Shown here piece by piece: positions 1 through 6,009 of a DNA stretch of 9,241 nucleotides; the first letter of the stretch is position 1, and each line of letters begins with the position of its first letter. The notes beneath the pieces are model-generated. The model was given only the letters and a program-made list of their open reading frames with translations. It had not been told where the DNA came from and ran no database searches. A program made the translations under genes and the position numbers. This DNA is from an uncultured Oscillospiraceae bacterium (GTDB taxonomy: Bacteria > Bacillota > Clostridia > Oscillospirales > Oscillospiraceae): positions 1-9,241 of the forward strand of contig CAJULJ010000088.1 in the NCBI GenBank assembly GCA_910587395.1, written 5' to 3'.

Positions 1-3
1 CAT
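1..3 (-). CDS. Start codon of the next transfer gene (partial, only ATG in window)
   Basis: The minus strand reads AGGAG (13-17), nine nucleotides, then ATG at positions 3-1, immediately beyond the stop of the TrbL-like gene. This is a normal ribosome binding site and start, so a gene begins exactly at the window edge. In related elements a further type IV secretion component follows the TrbL-like gene, but nothing of the product can be read here. Confidence 0.5.
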
Positions 4-40
4 TTTTTCACGCTCCTATTTAATGTAGTATCTCGATATG

Positions 41-898
41 TCAGTGGGCGGCAAACACGCTCTTTGCGAGGCTCCCGGTTTTGAACAGCGTAAAACACAA
101 CAGCACCGTGTAGCCCATGCACGTCCAGATGGCCTTACTGATGTCTGTGCTGGTGGCGATGCTCCGTATCAGCACGGCGTAGATCGCAACGCAGACCATA
201 ATCATAAAGCCCTGGAAACCGAGGGCGAACAGGCTTCTGAGATAGCTCTGGCCCATGCCGCCCCACTCCTTGCCCATCATCGCCGCCATGGGGATGGGGG
301 CTACGCTGGTGACGAGGTAAATCTCGATCATCCGCCCGAAGGTAATGACGAAGATGCAGATGGTGAGCGCCCACATGGTAATGCCCACAAAGAAGGACTG
401 TACCCATAGGCCCAGCAGCGGCCCCAGGTCCATCGCCTCCAGAGTGGTCTGCAAATCAGGCAGGATGGTAGTCATGTCGATGCTGGTAGTGCCGGAAATC
501 ACGCCGGAGGCGCTATGCACCACACTCTGGGACACATCGAATACAGCCATAACGATATTCCAGGTGTTGCTCACAATGAGGACGGCGCAGGCACTCTTGA
601 AAATCCATTTGAAGAACATCCAGGTGTCTACGTCATTAAGATTATTCCTTTCGGTGAGCATCTGAATCAACTCCAGTGTCATCACCAGTGTCAGGATGAT
701 TCCGGCGATGGGAAGGATAACGGTCGTAGAAAGGTTTCTCACCATGTTGAAGATACCGCCGTTCCATGCCTGGGGTGTCAGCCCTACTTGGGTGGAGATT
801 TCCCCCACCTTTTCATTTACACTGTCGAACAGCCCGGAGAGGTTGCTGATGATGCCGCTGATGAGCAACTCTTTCAACCAATCCGTGATAGCGTCCAT
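41..898 (-). CDS. CD0411/TrbL-like polytopic conjugal transfer membrane protein
   Basis: A 285-residue inner-membrane protein, probably the VirB6/TrbL-type channel component of the mating apparatus. Hydrophobic segments lie at about residues 58-80, 99-120, 160-184, 190-206, 223-246 and 255-272. The N-terminus is an amphipathic stretch beginning MDAITDWLKELL. The pattern GRMIEIYLVTSVAPIPMA around residues 188-205 and the ending FKTGSLAKSVFAAH are, from memory, characteristic of the CD0411-type family of Tn1549-like elements. The ATG at 898 is chosen because homologues begin near this amphipathic helix. The strong AAAGGAG (921-927) is 22 nt away, and an in-frame ATA at 910 sits at ideal spacing, so the start is uncertain. 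The gene follows maff2 after a terminator-like hairpin, so its expression may be lower than that of maff2. The family assignment is recognition; the channel role is inference. Confidence 0.88.
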   Translation of the reverse strand: MDAITDWLKELLISGIISNLSGLFDSVNEKVGEISTQVGLTPQAWNGGIFNMVRNLSTTVILPIAGIILTLVMTLELIQMLTERNNLNDVDTWMFFKWIFKSACAVLIVSNTWNIVMAVFDVSQSVVHSASGVISGTTSIDMTTILPDLQTTLEAMDLGPLLGLWVQSFFVGITMWALTICIFVITFGRMIEIYLVTSVAPIPMAAMMGKEWGGMGQSYLRSLFALGFQGFMIMVCVAIYAVLIRSIATSTDISKAIWTCMGYTVLLCFTLFKTGSLAKSVFAAH

Positions 899-920
899 CA
901 AAAAACCTATGGATGATCTT

Positions 921-927
921 CTCCTTT
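921..927 (-). promoter_or_regulatory. Strong RBS of the TrbL-like gene at unusual distance
   Basis: The sequence AAAGGAG on the minus strand is the only strong ribosome binding site ahead of the TrbL-like gene. It lies 10 nt before an in-frame ATA (910-908), 19 nt before an in-frame TTG (901) and 22 nt before the ATG (898). A weak TAGG nearer the ATG could also serve. The site therefore leaves the true start unsettled. Confidence 0.5.
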
Positions 928-960
928 CCAGCCAGCAAATTGCCACAGGCTGTTAGATTG

Positions 961-997
961 AAAAAGCCAGGGCCTCCCCGCCCGGAGGCGGAGAGGC
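961..997 (-). terminator. GC-rich intrinsic terminator/attenuator after maff2
   Basis: On the minus strand an 11-bp stem (997-987 pairing with 982-972, one G-U pair) closes a 4-nt loop. A short spacer and a run of five T (965-961) follow. Flanking GCCA and TGGC may extend the stem. It lies between the maff2 stop and the TrbL-like start. It fits either partial termination or a 3' stabilising structure for maff2 mRNA. Confidence 0.7.
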
Positions 998-1028
998 ATA
1001 CCGGCGTTGGCTTGCCCGTGGCGGCAGA

Positions 1029-1253
1029 TCAGGGAGTGACGGCGAACAGGCCGGACAGCAGGGGAACCAGGGTGATGCCGATGAGGGCCACGCCGCCCCC
1101 GGCCATGAGCTGCTTCATGCCCTGGCTCTTCGCGCCGGGGTTGTCATTGCCATAGCCCTCCAGCAGGTTGATAACGCCCCACACGCCCAGGCCCGCGCCC
1201 AGAGCCACCACGAGAGTCTGCAAAGTGCTGATAGCAGAAGTAAAGAAAGCCAT
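1029..1253 (-). CDS. Maff2-family small two-helix membrane protein
   Basis: A 74-residue protein with two hydrophobic segments (about residues 8-30 and 50-70), joined by a polar hinge containing GYGNDNPGAKSQG and followed by a glycine-rich AGGGVALIG stretch. It matches the Maff2 family found between the coupling protein and the TrbL-like protein in clostridial conjugative elements. Size and topology resemble VirB2/TrbC-type pilin subunits, so a structural role in the mating channel is plausible but not shown. The ATG at 1253 is chosen because GGAGG lies 7 nt upstream. A longer in-frame reading from GTG at 1292 would add 13 residues without suitable RBS spacing. An AT-rich hairpin touches the RBS and a GC-rich hairpin follows the stop, so the mRNA segment may be separately controlled. 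Confidence 0.9.
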   Translation of the reverse strand: MAFFTSAISTLQTLVVALGAGLGVWGVINLLEGYGNDNPGAKSQGMKQLMAGGGVALIGITLVPLLSGLFAVTP

Positions 1254-1260
1254 ATACGTT

Positions 1261-1285
1261 CCTCCAAAAATAAATGAAATTTTTG
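1261..1285 (-). promoter_or_regulatory. AT-rich hairpin abutting the maff2 ribosome binding site
   Basis: On the minus strand CAAAAAT (1285-1279) pairs perfectly with ATTTTTG (1271-1265) across a 7-nt loop. The last G of the stem is the first G of the maff2 GGAGG (1265-1261). The stem is weak (one G-C, six A-T pairs), so it would at most modulate ribosome access or mark a processing site. Its function is not established. Confidence 0.35.
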
Positions 1286-1333
1286 AAGGCACATCCTCCG
1301 TGTCCTTTCGTGTACTTTAACAGCGCCGCTTAC

Positions 1334-3121
1334 TTACTCGGCTCCATCTGTTTCTACGTCTACTTCGTACACGTCGTAAACTTCATCGGATTTAGGCTTT
1401 AGCCTTGTGGATAGAAAGCGCTCAATGTCAAAAGCGTTTTTCTTATCGTAGTCGGACAGATATTTATAGAGCGGGTGCTTGGTGATGTCGTATTTGTTGG
1501 ACAAAAACGGCCTCACGCCCCGCAGCTGAAGGATGCACTTGCCTCCGTCCAGAACGGCCAGTTCATCCACGTCCATGAGTGCCTTGCCCAATTTCTGATA
1601 ATTGAGCGAGTGGGAGGTCTCCCGCCCACGGCTCTCACCTGTGTTGTAAGTGTCAATCGTTTCCTTCCCCAGGGCGGCGGACAGCTCTTTCAGCGTTGTC
1701 GGCTCCCTGCCGCCCAGGAAGATGGAACAGTCCATATTGCCGATGATGGTATCGGCGTTGTCCTTGTAGATGGCCTTGAGCTGGGATTGCGCCTGCAATA
1801 CCAGACAGGCAGAAATCTCACGGCTGCGGATGGTCGCCACCAGCTTTTCCAGCTTTGGTATCTGCCCGATGTTGGCGCACTCGTCGATCAGACAGCGCAC
1901 ATGGACCGGCAGACGGCCTCCGTACACATCGTCCGCTTTCTCGCAAAGAAGGTTGAACAGCTGTGTATACGCCATGGAAATCAAAAAGTTAAAACTGTCA
2001 TCCGTGTCGCTCATAATGAGGAACAAGGCGGTTTTTCGGTCGCCCAGGGTGTCCAGCTCCAGCTCATCATAGGCCGTGACCTCCCGCAGCTCTGCAATAT
2101 CGAAGGGGGCCAGCCGTGCGCCGCAGCTCACAAGGATGCTTTTAGCAGTCTTGCCAGCGCTTAACTTAAATTTCTTATACTGGCGCACGGCAAAGTGGTC
2201 CGGGGACTTTTCCTCCAGCTCATCAAACATCAGGTCAACGCTGTTTTTGAACTCTTCATCATCCTCCCGGACCTCCATGGAATTGATAAACTCCACCAGT
2301 GTAGAGAAGTTTTGTTCCTCTTCCGGAGCCTCATAGTGGATGTAGCCAATTAGCGCCGTGTAGAGCAACGTCTCGGCTTTCTCCCAGAACGGGTCCCCGC
2401 CTTTTCCGTCCCCTTTGGTGTTGGCGATCAGGGTCGTAACCAGTTTCAAAATGTCCTTTTCATCATGAATATAGGCAAAAGGGTTATATTTCATGGACTT
2501 TTTGAAGTTAATGGTATTCAGCACCTTGATGCGGTAGCCCTTGCGTTGCAGCATCTTTCCTGTTTCAATTATCAGTGTACCTTTCGGGTCCGTGACAACA
2601 AAAGAAACCGGATAAGTTTTTGACGTGCATTGCATGAGGTTGGGCTTCAACCAAAAGCGAGTCTTGCCGCTGCCGGAACCGCCCACGATCAGCACGTTTT
2701 TGTTCCGGGCCGTTTTGGGGTCCTTCGGGCGGCTGTTCATTGTCAGGCTCTCCGTCTGGGTGAGGATGATGTTGTCCTCGAACTTCGGGGCTACATAGGG
2801 GGCGATATCCTGAGCGTTGCCCCAACGGGCTGTACCGTACTCCGCCCCATGCCGGTACTTCTTGGCGTTCTTGCCTTTCATGTAGACGGCAAAGCGCAGA
2901 CCCACGCCGCAGGCAATGCCCACCAGCAGATCGACCGGATGAAAGCTGGGAGCGGCGCTCTGAAACGCCAGCACCAGCCCGTCCATGATTCTCAGAAGTT
3001 TATCCGCCAGACTGACGCCGGGGGCCAGCCGCCACGCCTGTCCCAGTTTGGTGGCGCAGAGACCCAGGATGGCATACGGAAGATTGGGAATGATGAGTTT
3101 TTTCAGATTGACCTGTTTCAC
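1334..3121 (-). CDS. VirD4/TraG-type type IV coupling protein (conjugal transfer ATPase)
   Basis: A 595-residue coupling protein, close to the usual length. It links the relaxase-DNA complex to the mating channel and powers DNA transfer at the inner membrane. Two hydrophobic N-terminal stretches (about residues 9-26 and 63-81) would anchor it. The Walker A motif GGSGSGKT is at residues 147-154, a VVTDPKG stretch at about 175-181, and Walker B LIDE at 411-414 within CLIDECANIGQIPKLEKL. SREISACLVLQAQSQLKAIY (about 433-452) and FLGGREPTTLKELS (about 468-481) are further TraG/VirD4 signatures. The start is GTG at 3121, overlapping the pcfB stop by 4 nt, so translation is probably coupled to pcfB. 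All key ATPase motifs are intact. The product is certain as to family; which relaxase it serves cannot be seen because no relaxase is in the window. Confidence 0.97.
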   Translation of the reverse strand: MKQVNLKKLIIPNLPYAILGLCATKLGQAWRLAPGVSLADKLLRIMDGLVLAFQSAAPSFHPVDLLVGIACGVGLRFAVYMKGKNAKKYRHGAEYGTARWGNAQDIAPYVAPKFEDNIILTQTESLTMNSRPKDPKTARNKNVLIVGGSGSGKTRFWLKPNLMQCTSKTYPVSFVVTDPKGTLIIETGKMLQRKGYRIKVLNTINFKKSMKYNPFAYIHDEKDILKLVTTLIANTKGDGKGGDPFWEKAETLLYTALIGYIHYEAPEEEQNFSTLVEFINSMEVREDDEEFKNSVDLMFDELEEKSPDHFAVRQYKKFKLSAGKTAKSILVSCGARLAPFDIAELREVTAYDELELDTLGDRKTALFLIMSDTDDSFNFLISMAYTQLFNLLCEKADDVYGGRLPVHVRCLIDECANIGQIPKLEKLVATIRSREISACLVLQAQSQLKAIYKDNADTIIGNMDCSIFLGGREPTTLKELSAALGKETIDTYNTGESRGRETSHSLNYQKLGKALMDVDELAVLDGGKCILQLRGVRPFLSNKYDITKHPLYKYLSDYDKKNAFDIERFLSTRLKPKSDEVYDVYEVDVETDGAE

Positions 3122-3576
3122 CGCACCTGCTCCTTCCGTTTCTCCCGGTCAATACTGGGCTTTTTCACCTGAGACCGGAGCTGGGCCAGCCGTTGCAGCA
3201 CTGAGGGCCGCTGTATCCTGCGGACCTTCTTCCCGGCGTACTCCTGCATAGCGGCGGTGAGGGCGTCCGCATCCCGGCTCTTGAAGAAGATCAGGAACCG
3301 GGGCGGGTCATTGGCCCTGTCCCGCTTGACGGCATAGTCCACGCCGTATTTGCGGGCGATACGCTCAAAGGCCCGGATACTGGGGTCTGTCAGCTCCACA
3401 TTGGACACGCCCTGATTTTGCCCGATGAGCTGCTTGACCGTCTGTTTCCCATGAGGGATGACATCCTGAGATTTGGCCGCTTTGCGATGGGCGAGATATG
3501 AGGCAATCGCCGCCTTTATCATCCGCCCGGTGATTTTTGTGCCATTGATTGCCAGGGCCACAGTTTTATTTTCCAC
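3118..3576 (-). CDS. pcfB: PcfB/DUF3801-family conjugal transfer protein
   Basis: A basic, soluble protein of 152 residues in the PcfB (DUF3801) family, whose members are encoded directly upstream of the coupling protein; PcfB of pCF10 is a processing/docking factor that helps bring the relaxosome to the coupling protein. Visible landmarks are the N-terminal NKTVALAINGTKITGRMIKAA region, an HGKQTVKQLIGQ motif at about residues 42-53, the central FERIARKYGVDYAVKRD and FLIFFKSRDADALTAAMQEY segments, and a lysine/arginine-rich tail. The 4-nt overlap with the downstream coupling protein supports the pairing. The first standard start is GTG at 3576. However, the open frame extends upstream through IQEE to an ATC at 3588, which stands 9 nt from a strong AAAGGAG (3598-3604). 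The family is confident; the exact N-terminus is not. Confidence 0.88.
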   Translation of the reverse strand: MENKTVALAINGTKITGRMIKAAIASYLAHRKAAKSQDVIPHGKQTVKQLIGQNQGVSNVELTDPSIRAFERIARKYGVDYAVKRDRANDPPRFLIFFKSRDADALTAAMQEYAGKKVRRIQRPSVLQRLAQLRSQVKKPSIDREKRKEQVR

Positions 3577-3585
3577 TTCTTCCTG

Positions 3586-3604
3586 GATGGGCGATCACTC
3601 CTTT
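3586..3604 (-). promoter_or_regulatory. pcfB RBS facing an in-frame ATC instead of a standard start
   Basis: AAAGGAG (3604-3598 on the minus strand) is followed after exactly 9 nt by ATC CAG GAA GAA and then the GTG usually taken as the start. A TGA three codons before the ATC closes the frame, so no standard start exists between this RBS and the GTG. The GTG is 21 nt from AAAGGAG, though a weaker AGGAAGAA precedes it directly. Confidence 0.5.
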
Positions 3605-3629
3605 CCGCCAGGATGGGGCCGCGCCAGTG

Positions 3630-3673
3630 GGCTAGGGTGGGACCACCAGCCTACGCAGCAGAAGTTTTCTGCT
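3630..3673 (-). repeat. Two hairpins in the Toprim-pcfB intergenic gap
   Basis: The first hairpin in transcription order has 7-bp perfect arms AGCAGAA/TTCTGCT with a 3-nt loop (3673-3657). The second has GGCT-GGTGG paired with CCACC-AGCC through a 2-nt bulge and a 2-nt loop (3651-3630). Neither is followed by a T-run on the minus strand, so they do not look like terminators for these genes. They may stabilise or mark a processing point in the mRNA. The surrounding gap (3577-3684) contains no other recognised feature. Confidence 0.4.
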
Positions 3674-3684
3674 CTGCATGATTT

Positions 3685-4521
3685 TTACCTCTCGTTTCTT
3701 CGGCACTTCTGCCGGTGCTGTAAGTATTCGTTCCAATCCTTCCCATGGGGAGGGGGCTTGTAGGACACCACACAGCCCTGCTGGGTGTATTTTTCCTTCA
3801 TCCGCTCCGCCGCCTCCTTTCCGGGAGCGTCAGCGTCCAGGCAAAGGAAAATGTACTTGATTTGGGGATTTTCCCGCAAATAGGTATCCAGCGGACCCTC
3901 GTACAGACCGCAGAGGGCCACGGCGTTGTGGGTGGCATCCCGGTGGAGCGTGCAAAAGCTCATCAGGTCTATGGGGGCCTCAAAGACGTGTACCCGGTCA
4001 ATGGTGCTGTCGCAGGGCAGGCGGAAACCGATTTCCTTGTCGCTGCCAGGAACGCCCGCCCGGAAAGATGCTCCATTCAGGTCGTAGGTTCCCCGTTTGG
4101 CGGCGAATACCGGTTTGTTATCAGCATCGTTGCCGACAAAGACGCAGTTGTGGCGTTCCGCCTCTTCGTACAGCAGACCGGCCTCCACAAAGCCCCGGAT
4201 GACCGATGGTGCGATGCCTCGCTTTTTCAGATAGGCGGTCACGCGGCGGGTGTCCTCGTTGGCCGGAGGAAGAACAAAAGGGGCCGTCACTGGAGGAGGT
4301 GTCCGCTCCTTTTGCTGGACAGGCGGCGGTCTGTCGGGAGCGTCCCGTGACCGTCCATTCCACGCCAGCAGGAAGTCCACCGCCTCCGGAAAACTCTTGC
4401 CCTCGAACCGCTGAAGAAAAGCGATAGCGTCCCCGCCCTTTCCCTCGGAGTAGCGGAACCAGGTGCGCCGGTTCTTGATGCGCAGACTGTCCATCTCCTT
4501 GGTGGTGTAGTAGCTGCCCAC
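3685..4521 (-). CDS. DUF3991/Toprim-domain protein (primase- or topoisomerase-like)
   Basis: A 278-residue reading from GTG at 4521; the family-like sequence continues about 30 residues further upstream (see 4522-4611). The N-terminal part, TWFRYSEGKGGDAIAFLQRFEGKSFPEAVDFLL, resembles the DnaG-type zinc-binding fold but without its cysteines, as is usual for DUF3991-type proteins. A proline-rich linker spans about residues 60-82. The C-terminal Toprim domain shows the conserved glutamate E181 in VFEAPIDLMS and the metal-binding DxD at 229-231 in FLCLDADAPGKEAA. Toprim proteins bind divalent metal to catalyse nucleotidyl transfer or strand cleavage, so a role in priming or processing element DNA during transfer is likely, but no substrate can be deduced. 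It follows the DUF4406-like gene and precedes pcfB across a 108-nt gap. The start is abnormal. Confidence 0.87.
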   Translation of the reverse strand: MGSYYTTKEMDSLRIKNRRTWFRYSEGKGGDAIAFLQRFEGKSFPEAVDFLLAWNGRSRDAPDRPPPVQQKERTPPPVTAPFVLPPANEDTRRVTAYLKKRGIAPSVIRGFVEAGLLYEEAERHNCVFVGNDADNKPVFAAKRGTYDLNGASFRAGVPGSDKEIGFRLPCDSTIDRVHVFEAPIDLMSFCTLHRDATHNAVALCGLYEGPLDTYLRENPQIKYIFLCLDADAPGKEAAERMKEKYTQQGCVVSYKPPPHGKDWNEYLQHRQKCRRNER

Positions 4522-4611
4522 GCGCCGGACCTGATAGCCAAGGGAGGTCAGCAGATCGGGGAGGTCGGTGTTATTGGCATTAGCTAGGTCGTTGGCCGTA
4601 AAGATATACTC
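4522..4611 (-). other. In-frame N-terminal extension of the Toprim protein lacking a standard start codon
   Basis: Directly upstream of the GTG at 4521 the same frame encodes EYIFTANDLANANNTDLPDL followed by LTSLGYQVRR, then is closed by TGA at 4614-4612. The segment contains no ATG, GTG or TTG in frame. It reads like real protein and runs smoothly into VGSYYTTKEMD. Such an N-terminus is, from memory, typical of this family. A strong GGAAGGAG (4617-4624) precedes it, with an in-frame ATC at 4605 at 11-nt spacing. Either translation starts at the ATC, the start was lost by a small mutation near 4603-4614, or the base calls are wrong there. A GTG at 4616 is in another frame and stops after a few codons. 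Confidence 0.65.
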
Positions 4612-4616
4612 TCACG

Positions 4617-4624
4617 CTCCTTCC
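4617..4624 (-). promoter_or_regulatory. Strong RBS of the Toprim gene without a standard start nearby
   Basis: GGAAGGAG on the minus strand lies 95 nt before the first in-frame standard start (GTG 4521) but only 11 nt before the in-frame ATC at 4605. Its position marks the expected N-terminus of the Toprim protein and argues that the true coding region begins upstream of 4521. Confidence 0.55.
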
Positions 4625-4640
4625 GGCCAGCCGCCAGCGG

Positions 4641-4994
4641 TCACTTCTTCCCGCAGCTCCGGCCCTGGCCCTTCACAGTCAGAATGCCGTCCAGGGTGGT
4701 GGCGGTGATGTGCAGCCGTTCGGCGGTGGCAATATCGTTTTTCATAGCCTCGGTGACAGTATCCCCGCAGACTACCAGGACATGGGACCGGCGCAGGAGG
4801 TCCCGGCTCATGTCCAGGCCGTCCTTGTGTTCCTGGGGGACCCTATCGTTCAGGATGGGGGCCAACAGAAGCAGCGGACAGATGGGGGTGTATCCGGCAT
4901 CGTAAACCTGACGGCAGTACCGCAGGGCCTTTTCGCTGTTCTGGCAGGCGCTCCCGGTCCAGGGGGCGGTGACGTAGGCAAAGGGTCGCTTCAT
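4641..4994 (-). CDS. Small DUF4406-like (nucleoside 2-deoxyribosyltransferase-like) protein
   Basis: A 117-residue soluble protein starting at ATG 4994, with GGAAGGAG 7 nt upstream. Its pattern is a strand entering AYVTAPWTG, then NSEKALRYCRQVYDAGYTPICPLLLL, an acidic DMSRDLLRRSHVLVVCGD segment, and TEAMKNDIATAERLHI. This is the Rossmann-like layout of DUF4406-type proteins related to nucleoside 2-deoxyribosyltransferases. That superfamily cleaves or transfers N-glycosidic bonds or binds nucleotides, but no activity is established for the mobile-element members. It sits between the replication-initiator-like gene and the Toprim gene. A terminator-like hairpin precedes it, so it may be expressed at a different level from its upstream neighbour. 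The fold assignment rests on pattern recognition alone; catalytic residues cannot be confirmed by eye. Confidence 0.75.
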   Translation of the reverse strand: MKRPFAYVTAPWTGSACQNSEKALRYCRQVYDAGYTPICPLLLLAPILNDRVPQEHKDGLDMSRDLLRRSHVLVVCGDTVTEAMKNDIATAERLHITATTLDGILTVKGQGRSCGKK

Positions 4995-5023
4995 GGTAAT
5001 TCTCCTTCCGCTCATTTCGAGCA

Positions 5024-5050
5024 TAAAAATAAGCGGCCCCGTCAGCCGCC
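5024..5050 (-). terminator. Possible terminator/attenuator at the end of the replication gene
   Basis: On the minus strand GCGGC (5049-5045) pairs with GCCGC (5037-5033) around a 7-nt loop that contains the TGA stop of the replication gene. A T-rich tract, TTATTTTTAT, follows. A G-U pair can lengthen the stem by one. The stem is short, so termination would be partial at best; the next gene's ribosome binding site begins about 20 nt later. Confidence 0.45.
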
Positions 5051-5935
5051 GGTACTCATGTCGTGATTGACGAGCATGGTGTAGTGATTGTCCGTGGTGG
5101 AGGGTGCATTGAACAGCGCCGCCAGGAGATAGGCCCTGGTGTTCCAGACGCGGGTGGTGTTCTCCCGGATGCCGTCAAGGACCTTCTCGATATGGGCGGA
5201 GGTCAGTTGTTCAAACCGATGCTGGACATAAGCGGTGGGATACTCTGCGTCCCGGCCGATCTTCATGGTGGGGCTTTTGGACAGCGCCACCTCCAGCATG
5301 ATCTCCACGAACTCGTTGAGCTGTTCCCGGTTGCACTGGTCCGCAATCAGGTCATACTCGATCTGCTCCTCGATCTCAGCTCTCTTCTCCAAAATTTCCT
5401 TCATTCCCTCCACCGGAGCGGCAGGCGTTTTCGGAGGGGCAGGGGGAGGGAATGAATGAGTTTTTGATCGCTGAGTAATTGATCTTTTCGTTTTTGATTT
5501 CTTTATATTTAATTCCGGGCGGTTTTCCGTATCCGGGTCAACCATATCCGGGAAACCCGTATCTGGTAAAGCCGTATCCGGTGCGCCCGTATCTGGCGGC
5601 GTATAGGGGATATCATCCTCCGGCGCAGGCGGGTCCGGGGTCTGGGGGCGCTCGTAAATGACATACTCCGTGTCGGTGATGCGCCCATTGGCTCCCCGCA
5701 GCTGACGCCGGAGGATGTAACCGGCTTTCTCCAACTCCTTGATGGTGTTCCCAATAGCCTCCACGCCCTCTTTGCAGATGGAGGCCAGCCCCCTCGTGGA
5801 GTAGTTCCAGTCATCGGGGAAGGACAGGAACATGGACAGCAGCCCCTTGGCTTTCAGCGACAGGGCGGTGTCCTTCAAGTGATAGTTGCTCATCACGGTG
5901 TAACCTTGTGTCCGTTCCACTCGGTAGACGGCCAT
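5042..5935 (-). CDS. Replication-initiator-like protein (HTH N-terminus, DUF6017 C-terminus)
   Basis: A 297-residue DNA-binding protein. Residues 1-92 form a winged-helix-like domain (LSLKAKGLLSMFLSFPDDWNYSTRGLASICKEGVEAIGNTIKELEKAGYI), as in RepA-N type initiators and related HTH proteins of Firmicute plasmids and ICEs. A proline/acidic linker (about 95-180) includes five tandem PDxxx pentapeptides. The C-terminus (about 190-293: IEEQIEYDLIADQ, EIMLEVALS, YVQHRFEQLTSAHIEKVLD, AYLLAALFNAP, NHYTMLVNHDM) matches DUF6017. Such proteins likely recognise an origin and start element replication, though direct proof for DUF6017 proteins is not known to me. ATG at 5935 is preceded by AGGAAG at 9 nt. 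It follows the methyltransferase with a 74-nt gap that holds no visible feature. An alternative role is a transcription regulator. Confidence 0.85.
   Translation of the reverse strand: MAVYRVERTQGYTVMSNYHLKDTALSLKAKGLLSMFLSFPDDWNYSTRGLASICKEGVEAIGNTIKELEKAGYILRRQLRGANGRITDTEYVIYERPQTPDPPAPEDDIPYTPPDTGAPDTALPDTGFPDMVDPDTENRPELNIKKSKTKRSITQRSKTHSFPPPAPPKTPAAPVEGMKEILEKRAEIEEQIEYDLIADQCNREQLNEFVEIMLEVALSKSPTMKIGRDAEYPTAYVQHRFEQLTSAHIEKVLDGIRENTTRVWNTRAYLLAALFNAPSTTDNHYTMLVNHDMSTGG
5527..5601. repeat. Five tandem 15-nt units within the replication-protein linker
   Basis: Five imperfect units each begin CCGTATC or CCATATC on the plus strand (starts at 5527, 5542, 5557, 5572 and 5587). On the coding strand they give the pentapeptides PDTGA, PDTAL, PDTGF, PDMVD and PDTEN. 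Because the unit is a multiple of three, copy-number change would lengthen or shorten the linker without breaking the frame. Confidence 0.85.
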
Positions 5936-6009
5936 ATCAGATCACTTCCTCAAACAAAAAATTTGGTCACTACTGTTTCGTCAGTTTCAAAAACCGTGTT
6001 CCCTCCTTG

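Noticed and set aside
1254..1292. A 13-residue N-terminal extension of Maff2 from GTG 1292
   Set aside because: The RBS spacing at that GTG is about 2 nt, whereas the ATG at 1253 has GGAGG at 7 nt and gives the expected family N-terminus.
1475..2164. A plus-strand open frame of 229 codons inside the coupling protein gene
   Set aside because: It is antisense to the highly conserved ATPase core and its translation shows no domain.
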